Assembly (NCBI RefSeq): GCF_900091505.1
Contig: NZ_LT607409.1
Coordinates: 5,022,001-5,086,000 of the forward strand
Source of the DNA: Micromonospora chokoriensis
GTDB taxonomy: Bacteria > Actinomycetota > Actinomycetes > Mycobacteriales > Micromonosporaceae
Length of the DNA stretch: 64,000 nucleotides
Direction of reading: 5' to 3'
The stretch's first letter is position 1. Each line of letters opens with the position of its first letter. Position numbers and translations under genes: made by a program. This document shows, in pieces, positions 43,059 through 51,134 of the stretch. Below the pieces are notes generated by a model. It had not been told where the DNA came from. It saw only the letters and a list, made by a program, of their open reading frames with translations, and did no database searches.

Positions 43059-44258
43059 TCAACCCTTCACGCAGACCACCTGCTTGAGGTGGGCGACCAC
43101 CTCGACCAGGTCCTCCTGCTGAGCCATCACCTCGGTGATGTCCTTGTACGCGCCGGGGATCTCGTCGACCACCCCGGCGTCCTTGCGGCACTCCACCCCG
43201 GCGGTCTGCGCGGCCAGGTCGTCGGTGCTGAACGTGCGCTTGGCCTGCGCCCGCGACATCCGCCGCCCGGCCCCGTGCGAGGCCGAGCAGTACGCGTCCG
43301 GGTTGCCCCGGCCCCGCACGATGTACGACCCGGTGCCCATCGACCCGGGGATGATGCCCAGGTCACCCCGGCCGGCCCGGATCGCGCCCTTGCGGGTGAC
43401 CAGCACGTCCACCCCGTCGTAGCTCTCCTCGGAGACGTAGTTGTGGTGGCAGCTGATCGGCTCGTCGTAGGAGACCTGCGGGAAGTGCTCGCGCACCACG
43501 CCGCAGAGCAGGGCCAGCATGACGGCCCGGTTGCGCCGCGCGTACTCCTGCGCCCACCACAGGTCCCGCCGGTACGCGTCCATCTCCGGCGTGCCGGCGA
43601 GGAACACCGCGAGGTCCCGGTCGGGCAGGTCGGCGTTGTGCGGCAGCCCCCGGGCCACGGCCATGTGCCGCTCGGCCAGTTCCTTGCCGATGTTGCGGGA
43701 CCCGGAGTGCAGCATCAGCCAGACGCGACCCTCGTCGGCCCCGCCCTGCTCCAGGCAGACCTCGATGAAGTGGTTGCCGCCACCGAGGGTGCCGAGCTGC
43801 CGCCGCGCCCGCGTCTCCAGCTGCGCCACCCGCCGGTCCAGGCCGGCGAACCGGCCCCAGAAGTCGTCCCAGCCGGCCTGCTCCAGACCACGGACCCGAC
43901 GCGTGTCGACCTGGTCCTGCCGCTGGGCGAAGCCGACCGGAATGGTGGCCTCGATCGCCGAGCGCAGCCCGCCGAGGTCGTCCGGGAGGTCGGCGGCGGT
44001 CAGCGAGGTGCGTACCGCCGACATCCCGCAGCCGATGTCGACGCCGACGGCGGCCGGCGAGACGGCCTGCCGCATCGCGATGACCGAGCCGACCGTCGCG
44101 CCCTTGCCGAAGTGCACGTCGGGCATGACAGCGACACCCTGCACCCAGGGCAGCGCGCCGATGTTGCGCAGCTGCTTGGCGGCCTGCGCCTCGATGGCGT
44201 ACGGGTCGGTCCAGACCCGGACCGGAGCCCGGGTGCCGGCGAGAGGGGTGAATCCCAT
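43059..44258 (-). CDS. rtcB: RNA-splicing ligase RtcB
   Basis: A 399-residue tRNA/RNA ligase that joins 2',3'-cyclic phosphate and 5'-OH ends using GTP and Mn2+. Signatures include AVGVDIGCGMSAVRT with the metal Cys near residue 73, LGTLGGGNHFIEV, LHSGSRNIG, ISCHHNYV and SHGAGRRMSR with the guanylylated His. AAGGAA lies seven bases before the ATG. Upstream on the same strand is a 40-codon reading frame and a strong hairpin, an arrangement suggesting attenuation. No archease gene is adjacent. Confidence 0.96.
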   Translation of the reverse strand: MGFTPLAGTRAPVRVWTDPYAIEAQAAKQLRNIGALPWVQGVAVMPDVHFGKGATVGSVIAMRQAVSPAAVGVDIGCGMSAVRTSLTAADLPDDLGGLRSAIEATIPVGFAQRQDQVDTRRVRGLEQAGWDDFWGRFAGLDRRVAQLETRARRQLGTLGGGNHFIEVCLEQGGADEGRVWLMLHSGSRNIGKELAERHMAVARGLPHNADLPDRDLAVFLAGTPEMDAYRRDLWWAQEYARRNRAVMLALLCGVVREHFPQVSYDEPISCHHNYVSEESYDGVDVLVTRKGAIRAGRGDLGIIPGSMGTGSYIVRGRGNPDAYCSASHGAGRRMSRAQAKRTFSTDDLAAQTAGVECRKDAGVVDEIPGAYKDITEVMAQQEDLVEVVAHLKQVVCVKG

Positions 44259-44320
44259 CGTGGGTTCCTTCTGTCGAGTGGTGACCGAAAATGGTCAGGC
44301 GCGGTGCGTGGATACGAAGA

Positions 44321-44350
44321 GGCCGCCCGATCCCGGTGGGATGGGCGGCC
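44321..44350 (-). terminator. hairpin between the leader peptide and rtcB
   Basis: GGCCGCCC and GGGCGGCC pair, with an inner ATCCC/GGGAT stem and a GGT loop, giving a 13-bp stem with one bulge. It lies 22 bases after the small reading frame and 62 bases before the rtcB start, so it could stop read-through into rtcB unless relieved. Confidence 0.75.
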
Positions 44351-44372
44351 GGCGGACGCGTCAGCGTCGGCG

Positions 44373-44495
44373 TCAGTCGCGCCACCCCGGCATGCCCCGC
44401 AACGGGCAGTAGGCACGGGTTGTGGCGGTGTCGCAGGCGGGGGTGCCGGCGGGGAGCAGCCGCCGCAGGGCATCGGTGCGGACGCGTCGCGACAT
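44373..44495 (-). CDS. 40-residue peptide upstream of rtcB
   Basis: A short reading frame with ATG preceded by AAGGGAG at good spacing encodes MSRRVRTDALRRLLPAGTPA then CDTATTRAYCPLRG and ends GMPGWRD. It is strongly basic in its first half and has two cysteines. It could be a real small protein, or a leader peptide whose translation affects the hairpin before rtcB. No relative is recognised. Confidence 0.6.
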   Translation of the reverse strand: MSRRVRTDALRRLLPAGTPACDTATTRAYCPLRGMPGWRD

Positions 44496-44608
44496 GGCGT
44501 ACTCCCTTCGGGGTCGATCGGTGTGATCGTGCACCGCTGACAGTAGGAGGGCGGCGGCGGGTCCGCAATGGATATCGCCGCCGCCCCGGGTGTGGTCGGT
44601 GGGTTGGC

Positions 44609-45070
44609 TCAGGTGTCGTAGCAACCGTCCCAGGGTGGGTCGAACCCGAGGTCGTCGGGGAGGAACTCGGCGTGGTCCGCGCCGTCGTACTCGTGGGACC
44701 AGTCGACCAGCCCGAAGACGTGCCCGTCGACCTCGACCTGGAACAGCCGGATGGCGATGTCGGCGAAGTGCCGGCCGGGCAGCGCGTCCAGCCACTCGTG
44801 GAGGCGGGCCTCGGCCCGGTCGATGGAGGCGTCCTCGGTCTCGCTGGTGCCGGCGCACCAGATGTCCGAGTCGGTGTGCGTGCCGTCGGCGTCGAACCGG
44901 TGCAGCACCGCGTACCAGCGCTTGTGGCGGTACCAGTCGTCTTCGGCTCCGGCACCGTCCTCGAGGGTGGCGGTGACGGAGCCGAAGAACTGACCTTTGT
45001 CGTAGTGGCCGATGGTGCTGGTGCGGTAGTCGGGCTCGTGCGCGATCGGCACCAGGTCGGGAATCGCCAT
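44609..45070 (-). CDS. conserved hypothetical protein
   Basis: A 153-residue soluble protein with no signal peptide or membrane helix. It is acidic and rich in Trp, Asp and His (GHYDKGQFFGSVTATLEDG; DDWYRHKRWYAVLHRFDADG; RLHEWLDALPGRHFADIAIRLFQVEVDGHVFGLVDW). The regular alternation suggests a mixed alpha/beta fold. No family recognised with confidence. It lies between the rtcB unit and the ThuA-ricin gene on the same strand, with a 113-base gap to the small peptide gene. Confidence 0.75.
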   Translation of the reverse strand: MAIPDLVPIAHEPDYRTSTIGHYDKGQFFGSVTATLEDGAGAEDDWYRHKRWYAVLHRFDADGTHTDSDIWCAGTSETEDASIDRAEARLHEWLDALPGRHFADIAIRLFQVEVDGHVFGLVDWSHEYDGADHAEFLPDDLGFDPPWDGCYDT

Positions 45071-45091
45071 GGCCGCGAGGCTACAGCGGAG

Positions 45092-46399
45092 TTATGACAC
45101 GGCCACCAGACGGAACGACTGCGCGGCGGTGCCGTTGCAGGTGTACTGGATGAGCTGGACGCTGTCCGCGGTGGACGCTCCCGGCACGTCCAGGCACTTG
45201 CCGCTGCTGCGGTTGACCAGGCGGTAGTAGCCGTTGCCCTCGGCCTCGGCCCGCCACTGCTGGTTGTTGCCGCCGCTGTAGGACCAGAGCTGGATCGGCG
45301 CCGAGTCGGCCGTCGACCGGTCGGTCACGTCGAGCACCTGGGCGCTGTTGTTGCGATTGTTGACCCGCAGGAAGCCGCCGCTGGTCGGCACGAACTGGTA
45401 CTGCTGGGCGGCGCTGCTGTTGCAGGCGTACTGCTGGACGGCGGTGCCGTTCGCGCTGGCGGCGGCCCGGGCGTCCACGCACTTGCCGTTGCCCCGGTTG
45501 ACGACGGTGTGCCAGGCGGTCGGCGAGATGCCGTCGGACGGCGGGGGCGTCGTCGGGGGCGTGCTGCTGACGCCGGCGAGCCAGTGCAGGCCGTCGATCA
45601 GCAGTTGGTTCTGCTGTGGGCTGTCGAAGGTGGACGACAGCCCCGTCTTGGTGCTGTAGTTCATCGCGTTGTGGCCGAAGTTCGCGTACAGCATCTTGTA
45701 CTGCCGGTTGCTCCACACGAGCGGGTAGTAGCCGCCGTACCAGGACTGGTTGGGGTCGGTGCCGACCGGGAAGCTGGACGGGTCGACCGACGCGAGGATG
45801 TCGATGTTGGGGTTCTGCCGCAGGTCGTTGCTCCAGGAGTACCACTCGCTGATTGACGAGGGGAACGTCGCCGGCAGGTTGCGGGTCGCGGCGTGGGTGC
45901 GGTTGTCGGCCCGCATCGTGACCCGGGTCGGCCCCCAGGTGTTCGTCTGGAACGAGCCGGTGCCGAGGAAGGTGTTGTAGTACCAGCTCCAGCTCGACGG
46001 GTTGGTCGTGAACGCGCTGACGTGGAAGCCCAGCCAGCCCCCGCCGTTCTGCACGTACTGCTGGAACGCGGCCCGCTGTGCGGCGGGCGGCGCGTCGTCC
46101 AGGAACATGATGACCTTGTACTGGGCCAGGTTCGCCGTGTTCAGCAGGCCCCAGTTGTTGGTGGCCTCCCAGGAGAAGCCGTGCTGGGCGGCGGCCTGCG
46201 GGAACCAGGCCCGGGCGTCCTTGACGAAGTCGATGTGCGCGTCGTCCCAGGTGCCGTTGTAGAAGGCCAGCACCTTGAACGTCGGCGCGGCCTGCGCGTT
46301 GCGCGTCGCGCCGACCGCGACGCCGGCGGTCAGCGCGACGACCAGGGCGACGAGCAACGACAGGAGTCGTCTGGTACGGGTGGAGAGGTCTGCGATCAC
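45092..46399 (-). CDS. secreted ThuA-domain protein with ricin-type lectin
   Basis: A 435-residue exported protein. After a signal peptide (LLSLLVALVVALTAGVAVG..AQA), residues 38-275 are a ThuA-like class I glutamine-amidotransferase fold (FKVLAFYNGTWDDAHIDFVKDA, YKVIMFLDDAPPA, GGGWLGFHVSAF, PLVWSNRQYKMLYANFGHN), a domain found in sugar-utilisation enzymes. Residues 300-435 are a three-fold ricin B lectin (CBM13) with GKCVDA.. , QW/QY repeats. It probably acts on polysaccharide-linked substrates outside the cell. GTG start; a 23-bp dyad lies 46 bases upstream. Confidence 0.9.
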   Translation of the reverse strand: MIADLSTRTRRLLSLLVALVVALTAGVAVGATRNAQAAPTFKVLAFYNGTWDDAHIDFVKDARAWFPQAAAQHGFSWEATNNWGLLNTANLAQYKVIMFLDDAPPAAQRAAFQQYVQNGGGWLGFHVSAFTTNPSSWSWYYNTFLGTGSFQTNTWGPTRVTMRADNRTHAATRNLPATFPSSISEWYSWSNDLRQNPNIDILASVDPSSFPVGTDPNQSWYGGYYPLVWSNRQYKMLYANFGHNAMNYSTKTGLSSTFDSPQQNQLLIDGLHWLAGVSSTPPTTPPPSDGISPTAWHTVVNRGNGKCVDARAAASANGTAVQQYACNSSAAQQYQFVPTSGGFLRVNNRNNSAQVLDVTDRSTADSAPIQLWSYSGGNNQQWRAEAEGNGYYRLVNRSSGKCLDVPGASTADSVQLIQYTCNGTAAQSFRLVAVS

Positions 46400-46444
46400 C
46401 TGATCGTCCCTTCGGTGGGGACGCGCGCCGCCGCGTCGAGGTAC

Positions 46445-46467
46445 ATCTGTTCACATTGTTAACAGAT
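46445..46467. promoter_or_regulatory. candidate operator upstream of the ThuA-ricin gene
   Basis: ATCTGTT (46445-46451) and AACAGAT (46461-46467) form a perfect dyad with a nine-base spacer; the smaller palindrome TGTTAACA (46457-46464) overlaps its right half. It lies in the 157-base gap shared by the ThuA gene and the divergent radical SAM gene. Confidence 0.6.
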
Positions 46468-46556
46468 AGACGAAAGGTTATTCCTCCGACCTGAACACGT
46501 CAATCACCGATCACCCGAACGGGTGGGATTCCTGCGGCAGCGGGTACCCCGGCCCG

Positions 46557-47744
46557 GTGACCAGCCCGGACGCCGTCGACGTCAACCAGCCACTCGCCGT
46601 GGACGTACCCCCTGCGCCGCACGACGCCAGCGGCGAGCGGGTGCCGACCCGCGACCTGACCGGCCTCGCGCCGCCGGCCAGGCCCGCGCGCCGCTGGACC
46701 CCCGGCCGCGTGGTGGCCACCCCCGCCGCGCTGGAACACCCGCACGGGCAACGGATCGCCGAACGGGTGCGGGCCCTGGGCATCGAGGTGGAACACCTGA
46801 GATCCAATCGGCTCACCGGGGTACGCGGAGCCACCGACCGGGAGACGTACGCGCGGGCCAAGGCGACCATGGCGATCGTGGTGAGCCCACCCTCGCGGCG
46901 CGCGCTGCAACCGATCGCGCCCAGCGCCGACTGGCGGGTCGACCTGGCCGAGGGCTGCCCGGCGCACTGCCAGTACTGCTACCTGGCCGGGTCGCTGTCC
47001 GGCCCACCCGTCACCCGGGTGTACGCGGACCTCGACGACATCCTGGCCGGGCTGGCACCGTACGCCGGGCGGGGCACGGTGACCAGCCGCAACGCGCGGC
47101 GCGCCGACGAGGGCACCACCTTCGAGGCGTCCTGCTACACCGACCCGCTCGCGTTGGAGCACCTGACCGGCAGTTGGCGGCGGGCGGTGCGGCACTTCGC
47201 CGACTGGGACGCGCCGGTGCAACTGCGCTGGACCACCAAGTACGCCGACGTGGACACCTTCGTCGGGCTGCCACACGCCGGCCGCACCCGGGTCCGGTTC
47301 AGCGTCAACTGCGCCCCGGTAGGCAATCGGTTCGAGGGCGGCACCGCCCGGGTGCCGGACCGCCTGGCCGCGCTGCGCCGACTCGCGCTCGACGGCTACC
47401 CGGTGGGGCTGACCATCGCGCCGATCATCGCGCTACCCGACTGGCGGGAGGCCTACGGCGGGCTGATCGACCAGGTCCGCGCCGCGGTCGACGGGGTGCC
47501 GGAGCTGGACCTGACCGCCGAGCTGATCACCCACCGGTTCACCCCCGGCAGCAAGGAGGTGCTGCTCGGGTGGTACCCGCGTACCCGGTTGGAGATGGAC
47601 GAGGAGGCCCGCAGCCGCAAGCACGGCAGGTTCGGCGCGGTGAAGTACGTCTACCCGCGCGACACGATGGCCGAGCTGCGTGAGTGGTTCACCGCCGAGC
47701 TGACCGCCCGGGTTCCCGCCTGCCGGATCCTCTACTGGACCTGA
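46557..47744 (+). CDS. SPL-family radical SAM protein (spore photoproduct lyase-like)
   Basis: A 395-residue radical SAM enzyme with the cluster motif CPAHCQYCYL (C-x3-C-x2-C, near residues 138-147) and the SPL-type block FEASCYTDPLALEHLTGS that contains the conserved cysteine of spore photoproduct lyase. Downstream RWTTKYADVDTF, RVRFSVN and LTAELITHRFTPGSKEVL fit the SPL branch. It may repair UV photoproducts in spore DNA, though many non-Firmicute homologues are untested. Starts at a GTG; the first 80 residues are variable. Confidence 0.87.
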   Translation: MTSPDAVDVNQPLAVDVPPAPHDASGERVPTRDLTGLAPPARPARRWTPGRVVATPAALEHPHGQRIAERVRALGIEVEHLRSNRLTGVRGATDRETYARAKATMAIVVSPPSRRALQPIAPSADWRVDLAEGCPAHCQYCYLAGSLSGPPVTRVYADLDDILAGLAPYAGRGTVTSRNARRADEGTTFEASCYTDPLALEHLTGSWRRAVRHFADWDAPVQLRWTTKYADVDTFVGLPHAGRTRVRFSVNCAPVGNRFEGGTARVPDRLAALRRLALDGYPVGLTIAPIIALPDWREAYGGLIDQVRAAVDGVPELDLTAELITHRFTPGSKEVLLGWYPRTRLEMDEEARSRKHGRFGAVKYVYPRDTMAELREWFTAELTARVPACRILYWT

Positions 47745-47767
47745 GCCGCCCCCACCTGGAGGGCGGC
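47745..47767. terminator. bidirectional terminator between SPL and arabinofuranosidase genes
   Basis: GCCGCCC and GGGCGGC pair across nine bases immediately after the + strand stop and 24 bases from the - strand stop. Confidence 0.65.
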
Positions 47768-47790
47768 CCGGCCCGGGTGTCTCCGCGTGG

Positions 47791-49263
47791 TCAGCTACGG
47801 GTGGACCACTGTTGGTTCGGTTGTCCGTTGCAGGACCACAGGATCAGTTTGGTGCCGTTGGCGGTGGCGGCGCCGTTGGCGTCGAGGCAGAGCCCGGACT
47901 GGACGCCGGTGATGGTGCCGTTGGCGTTGAGGTTCCACTGTTGGTTGGTGCCGCCGTGGCAGTCCCAGATGATCACCTGGGTGCCGTTGGTGGTGCCTTG
48001 GCCATTGGCGTCGAGGCACTTGTTGCCGTACACCTGGATCTGCTTGCCGGCCGTGTGGGTCCAGCGTTGCGCGGTGCTGTTGCTGATGCAGTCCCAGAGT
48101 TGGACCTGGGTGCCGTTGGTGGTGGTGCCGTTCGGTACGTCGACGCAGCGCCCGGACTGGGCACCGACGACCTGGACGTTCTGCTGGGGGTTGCCGCCTC
48201 CGGCCGGGGCGTACCCGGCGGCGTTGATGTTGGCCTGGACGGCGTTCTCGGTCGCCGCCGACGGGTAGCCGGAGGTCAGGACGCCCTCGAAGAAGGTGCC
48301 GCGGCCGGTGATGCTGTTGTCGCCACCGATGCCGAGCAGGATGGCGCCCTCCTTCTTCATCGGGTGGTAGCCGTTGGGGCGTGGCCCGTCGAAGTAGGTG
48401 GTGAGGCTGCCCGACTGCGCGTTGCCACCGCGGATGGCCCAGTGGTTCGGCTCGCCCTTGACCATGGCCGTGACAAAGCGGTGGTTGATCGAGGCGATGT
48501 TGTTGTAACCCGCGTTCACCCCGGAGAACAGCCCCCACTCCAGGTCAGCCATGATCCACGGGCCGGCCCCCGCACCGTAGCCCCACTGCTTGTTGGCGCC
48601 GAAGTAGACGGTTTCCATGATCGCGCGCTCGTCGGCGAGGTTGTTGGTCTGCGCGTTGCCGTAGTCGAAGCAGCACCACTGGTTGTAGTGGGTGCCGTCG
48701 ACGACCGCGTAGATGCCCTCGGGCTGGTCGCCGGTGGCGACGCCGTTGGTGTTGTTGTTGCGGTAGCCGGTGCCGGGGGCGATGTAGACGCCGTACGCCT
48801 TCTGGCCGCCCACGGTGACCGGCGCGGCCTTCGCGTCGGCGAGGTTGTCCCACCCGCCGGGGGCGGGGCCGACGAAGTGACCGGGCGGCGCCTGGGTGAG
48901 GCGGTTGTTGCGGCCGGACTGGTCGTAGATGACGGTGATGACGCAGGTGGTGTTGGCGCAGAACGAGTCCTGGGTGGCGGCGTTGGCGTAACCTCCGGCG
49001 CTCAGCACGCCGACGTCGCGGGTGGTGCTGTCCGACGATCGTCGGACCTGGTAGAGCGGTCCGTCGTACGCGCCGTACAGCGCCCGGGTGGTGCTGTGCG
49101 CGGCCACGCACGGCGTACCACCCGAGGCGTAGATGTCGCACGGGCCGGTGGTGGCGGCGCGGGCCGGTGGCGGGTCGGAGACCACGTAGCCACCGGCGCC
49201 GACGGCGACGAGCAACGGGATTCCTGCGGCGGCCAGGAAGCGGCTGAGCCTTCTCTTCTTCAC
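47791..49263 (-). CDS. secreted GH54-type alpha-L-arabinofuranosidase with ricin-type lectin
   Basis: A 490-residue exported glycosidase. The signal region (RFLAAAGIPLLVAVGAGGYVV) is followed by an AbfB-type catalytic domain, residues 38-350: GPCDIYASGGTPCVAAHSTTRALYGAY, YDQSGRNNRLTQAP, CCFDYGNAQTN, ETVYFGANKQWGYG and WIMADLEWGLFSG, in which the conserved acidic residues lie. Residues 365-490 are a CBM13 ricin lectin with CVDVPNGTTTNGTQVQLWDC repeats. It would release arabinose from hemicellulose. The GTG at 49263 (VKKRRLSRFL) has AAAGGA ten bases upstream. Palindromes further upstream suggest sugar-responsive control. Confidence 0.92.
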   Translation of the reverse strand: MKKRRLSRFLAAAGIPLLVAVGAGGYVVSDPPPARAATTGPCDIYASGGTPCVAAHSTTRALYGAYDGPLYQVRRSSDSTTRDVGVLSAGGYANAATQDSFCANTTCVITVIYDQSGRNNRLTQAPPGHFVGPAPGGWDNLADAKAAPVTVGGQKAYGVYIAPGTGYRNNNTNGVATGDQPEGIYAVVDGTHYNQWCCFDYGNAQTNNLADERAIMETVYFGANKQWGYGAGAGPWIMADLEWGLFSGVNAGYNNIASINHRFVTAMVKGEPNHWAIRGGNAQSGSLTTYFDGPRPNGYHPMKKEGAILLGIGGDNSITGRGTFFEGVLTSGYPSAATENAVQANINAAGYAPAGGGNPQQNVQVVGAQSGRCVDVPNGTTTNGTQVQLWDCISNSTAQRWTHTAGKQIQVYGNKCLDANGQGTTNGTQVIIWDCHGGTNQQWNLNANGTITGVQSGLCLDANGAATANGTKLILWSCNGQPNQQWSTRS

Positions 49264-49414
49264 GTTCGTCGAATCCTTTCGAACCGGTGGTGGGCGTGGC
49301 GCGTGCCGGCGGCGGCAGTACTGGCCCATCAGAGAGCCGAGCGAGAGGGTCATGTGGCTGCGATGTCCGGGCCAGCCCCGGAGCGAGCACCGTCGATGAT
49401 CCAGTCGGGTTGGG

Positions 49415-49462
49415 CGAATCGATTCGACGGCACCCAAAGCGATAGACATCATACGTCTATCG
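49415..49462. promoter_or_regulatory. two palindromes upstream of the arabinofuranosidase gene
   Basis: CGAATCGATTCG (49415-49426) is a perfect 12-bp palindrome with a central CG, the pattern of LacI-family operators. Fourteen bases on, CGATAGAC (49440-49447) and GTCTATCG (49455-49462) form a perfect dyad with a seven-base spacer. Both lie 150-200 bases upstream of the glycosidase start, in a 267-base gap with no gene. A LacI regulator gene starts at 51135. Confidence 0.6.
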
Positions 49463-49532
49463 TTACGAATCGAGAAGCATCGCTGTTTAGCGACTTGGTG
49501 GATGGTGGCCGGGCTCGGGCCACCACCGCTCA

Positions 49533-49927
49533 CTAGACGCCCACGGCGCCGTCGATGCCCTCCCGGAGGAAGTCCGCGTGGCCGTTGTGCCGGGCGTACT
49601 CGTGGATCAGGTGCAGCATCACCAGCCGCAGCGACACGGTCTCGCCGGAGCGGACGTTGCGGCCGGTCACGTCCAGCGACGGTGCGGCGCGCTCCCGTCG
49701 ATGACCCGTCGGAACCAGGCCCGTTCCACCTCCGCCATGTGCCGCACCAGGGCGAGCAGGGAGAGCGTGGAGGGCGGCATGGACTGCCGGCGCAACTCCT
49801 CGTCGGACAGGCCCTCGCACTTGAGAGCCAGCGTCGCGCGGTGGAAGTCGAGGAACGCGCGCAGCGTCTCCCGCTCGTCGCCGGTGACCGGGGGGCCGAT
49901 TCGTTCGGTGGTCATTGCGACGATCAT
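49533..49927 (-). pseudogene. DUF664/DinB-fold protein with internal deletion and frameshift
   Basis: The N-terminal half (start near 49927) reads [53 protein letters not shown], typical of actinobacterial DUF664 proteins with the metal His in VRHMAEVE. After VIDGSAP near 49690 the frame fails, and the C-terminal half continues in another frame: [45 protein letters not shown]. Full-length relatives are about 170 residues, so roughly 40 codons are missing between the halves. Neither piece alone would form the four-helix bundle. Confidence 0.8.
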
Positions 49928-49967
49928 GCCGGACGCCCCCCGGCAGCGGCGCTGCCCGGGCCAGGCT

Positions 49968-50807
49968 TCAGCCGACCGACGAGCGGGCCACCGGCGCGGC
50001 GAAGAACGTGTCCGGGTACGGCTCGTCGCGCAGGCTGTAGTGCCACCACTCGCGGTCGTAGTTGACGAACCCGGCGTCGGTCATCAGCCGTTGCAACAAC
50101 CGCCGGTTGTCCCGGGGTGCGCCGCTGATGCGGGCGTCGGCGGTGTGCGCCCGGGAGTCGAAACAGTCGAAGCCCGTACCCATGTCGATGCTGTTGTCGG
50201 CGAAACGCTGCCCGCGGGGCGCGGTGCAGGCGACCAGCGGCTGCCCGACCCGGTACGGGGGTTGACTGGCGGGTGGCTCGTCGACGAGGGTCAGGTCCAT
50301 GGTGCTGCCACGGCTGTGCGCGGTGGGCGCCCCGATGTACCCGTCGGCGAAGAGCCGGTTCTTGGCCACGTCCGGGTAGAACTCGGCCTTGGTCTGCTGT
50401 TCGTCGGGGCGCTTCGCCCAGGCCACGAAGTCGTCCACCGCCGGCTGCGGGCGGTAGCAGTCGTACACCTTGAGGCTGTGCCCGCCGGCCAGCGCGGCGT
50501 CCTGCACACGCCGCAGCGCCTCCGCGGCCTGCCGGGTGAGCAGGCACAGCGGCTCGCGGTAGCCGGTGATCGGACGGCCGACGAAGTTGTGCGGTGTGGC
50601 GTAGCGGATGTCGGCGTGGATGCGCGGGTCGAAGTCGGTCAGCACGACGAAGCCGGGCAGCCGCTCGACGGGGCTCGACGACGGGGTGGGGTGTGCCGGA
50701 GGCGGCTGCGACGCGGCCGACGACGCCGGCGCGGGCCGCGGCTCCGGCCGCGAACAGCCGCCGAGCAGCGCGACGACCGCGAGCACGACGGCGACCCGGG
50801 TACGCAC
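49968..50807 (-). CDS. D-alanyl-D-alanine dipeptidase (VanX-type M15) lipoprotein
   Basis: A 279-residue exported lipoprotein with lipobox ALLGGCS and a Pro/Ser linker, then the M15D fold (residues 50-270): [31 protein letters not shown], zinc motif [11 protein letters not shown] (S-x-H-x6-D type) and EWWHY, the second zinc His with its catalytic Glu. VanX-like enzymes hydrolyse D-Ala-D-Ala; lipoprotein forms act on cell-wall peptides outside rather than giving vancomycin resistance. No vanH or vanA is adjacent. GTG start with AGGA upstream. Confidence 0.9.
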   Translation of the reverse strand: MRTRVAVVLAVVALLGGCSRPEPRPAPASSAASQPPPAHPTPSSSPVERLPGFVVLTDFDPRIHADIRYATPHNFVGRPITGYREPLCLLTRQAAEALRRVQDAALAGGHSLKVYDCYRPQPAVDDFVAWAKRPDEQQTKAEFYPDVAKNRLFADGYIGAPTAHSRGSTMDLTLVDEPPASQPPYRVGQPLVACTAPRGQRFADNSIDMGTGFDCFDSRAHTADARISGAPRDNRRLLQRLMTDAGFVNYDREWWHYSLRDEPYPDTFFAAPVARSSVG

Positions 50808-51056
50808 CAGTCCTGTCTATCAGCCCCGCTCGGGCTGCCGCAGACGGTGACCATGATCCACTCGCGTTCCTGCTCACCGGGGTGTTGAGGACGCTCGGAC
50901 ACCACGACATCAGGCAACCCGAGTCGATCACGGCTCGGACCGGCGTGCACAGCCATCCGCCCGACTGGCTTCCGGAACTTTTCCGCAAGTATGGTCGGGT
51001 CCTCAGCCGACCTGGCGTGTCGTGAACCCCTACCGGTGAGGCAAGATGACGCGTGT

Positions 51057-51075
51057 GGAACGGGTACGCCGTTCC
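51057..51075. promoter_or_regulatory. inverted repeat upstream of the LacI gene
   Basis: GGAACGG and CCGTTCC form a perfect 7-bp dyad around GTACG, 60 bases before the regulator start at 51135. It is a candidate autoregulatory site. The rest of the 50808-51134 gap shows no gene. Confidence 0.5.
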
Positions 51076-51134
51076 GGGACACACGGCGGACGGCACCTGG
51101 TGGTCGTTCCTCCGGCTCGGTGAAGGAGACGCGG

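Noticed and set aside
49968-50807. Vancomycin-resistance determinant
   Set aside because: The gene is VanX-type but has a lipoprotein signal and no vanH, vanA or vanS/R neighbours; it fits peptidoglycan recycling better.
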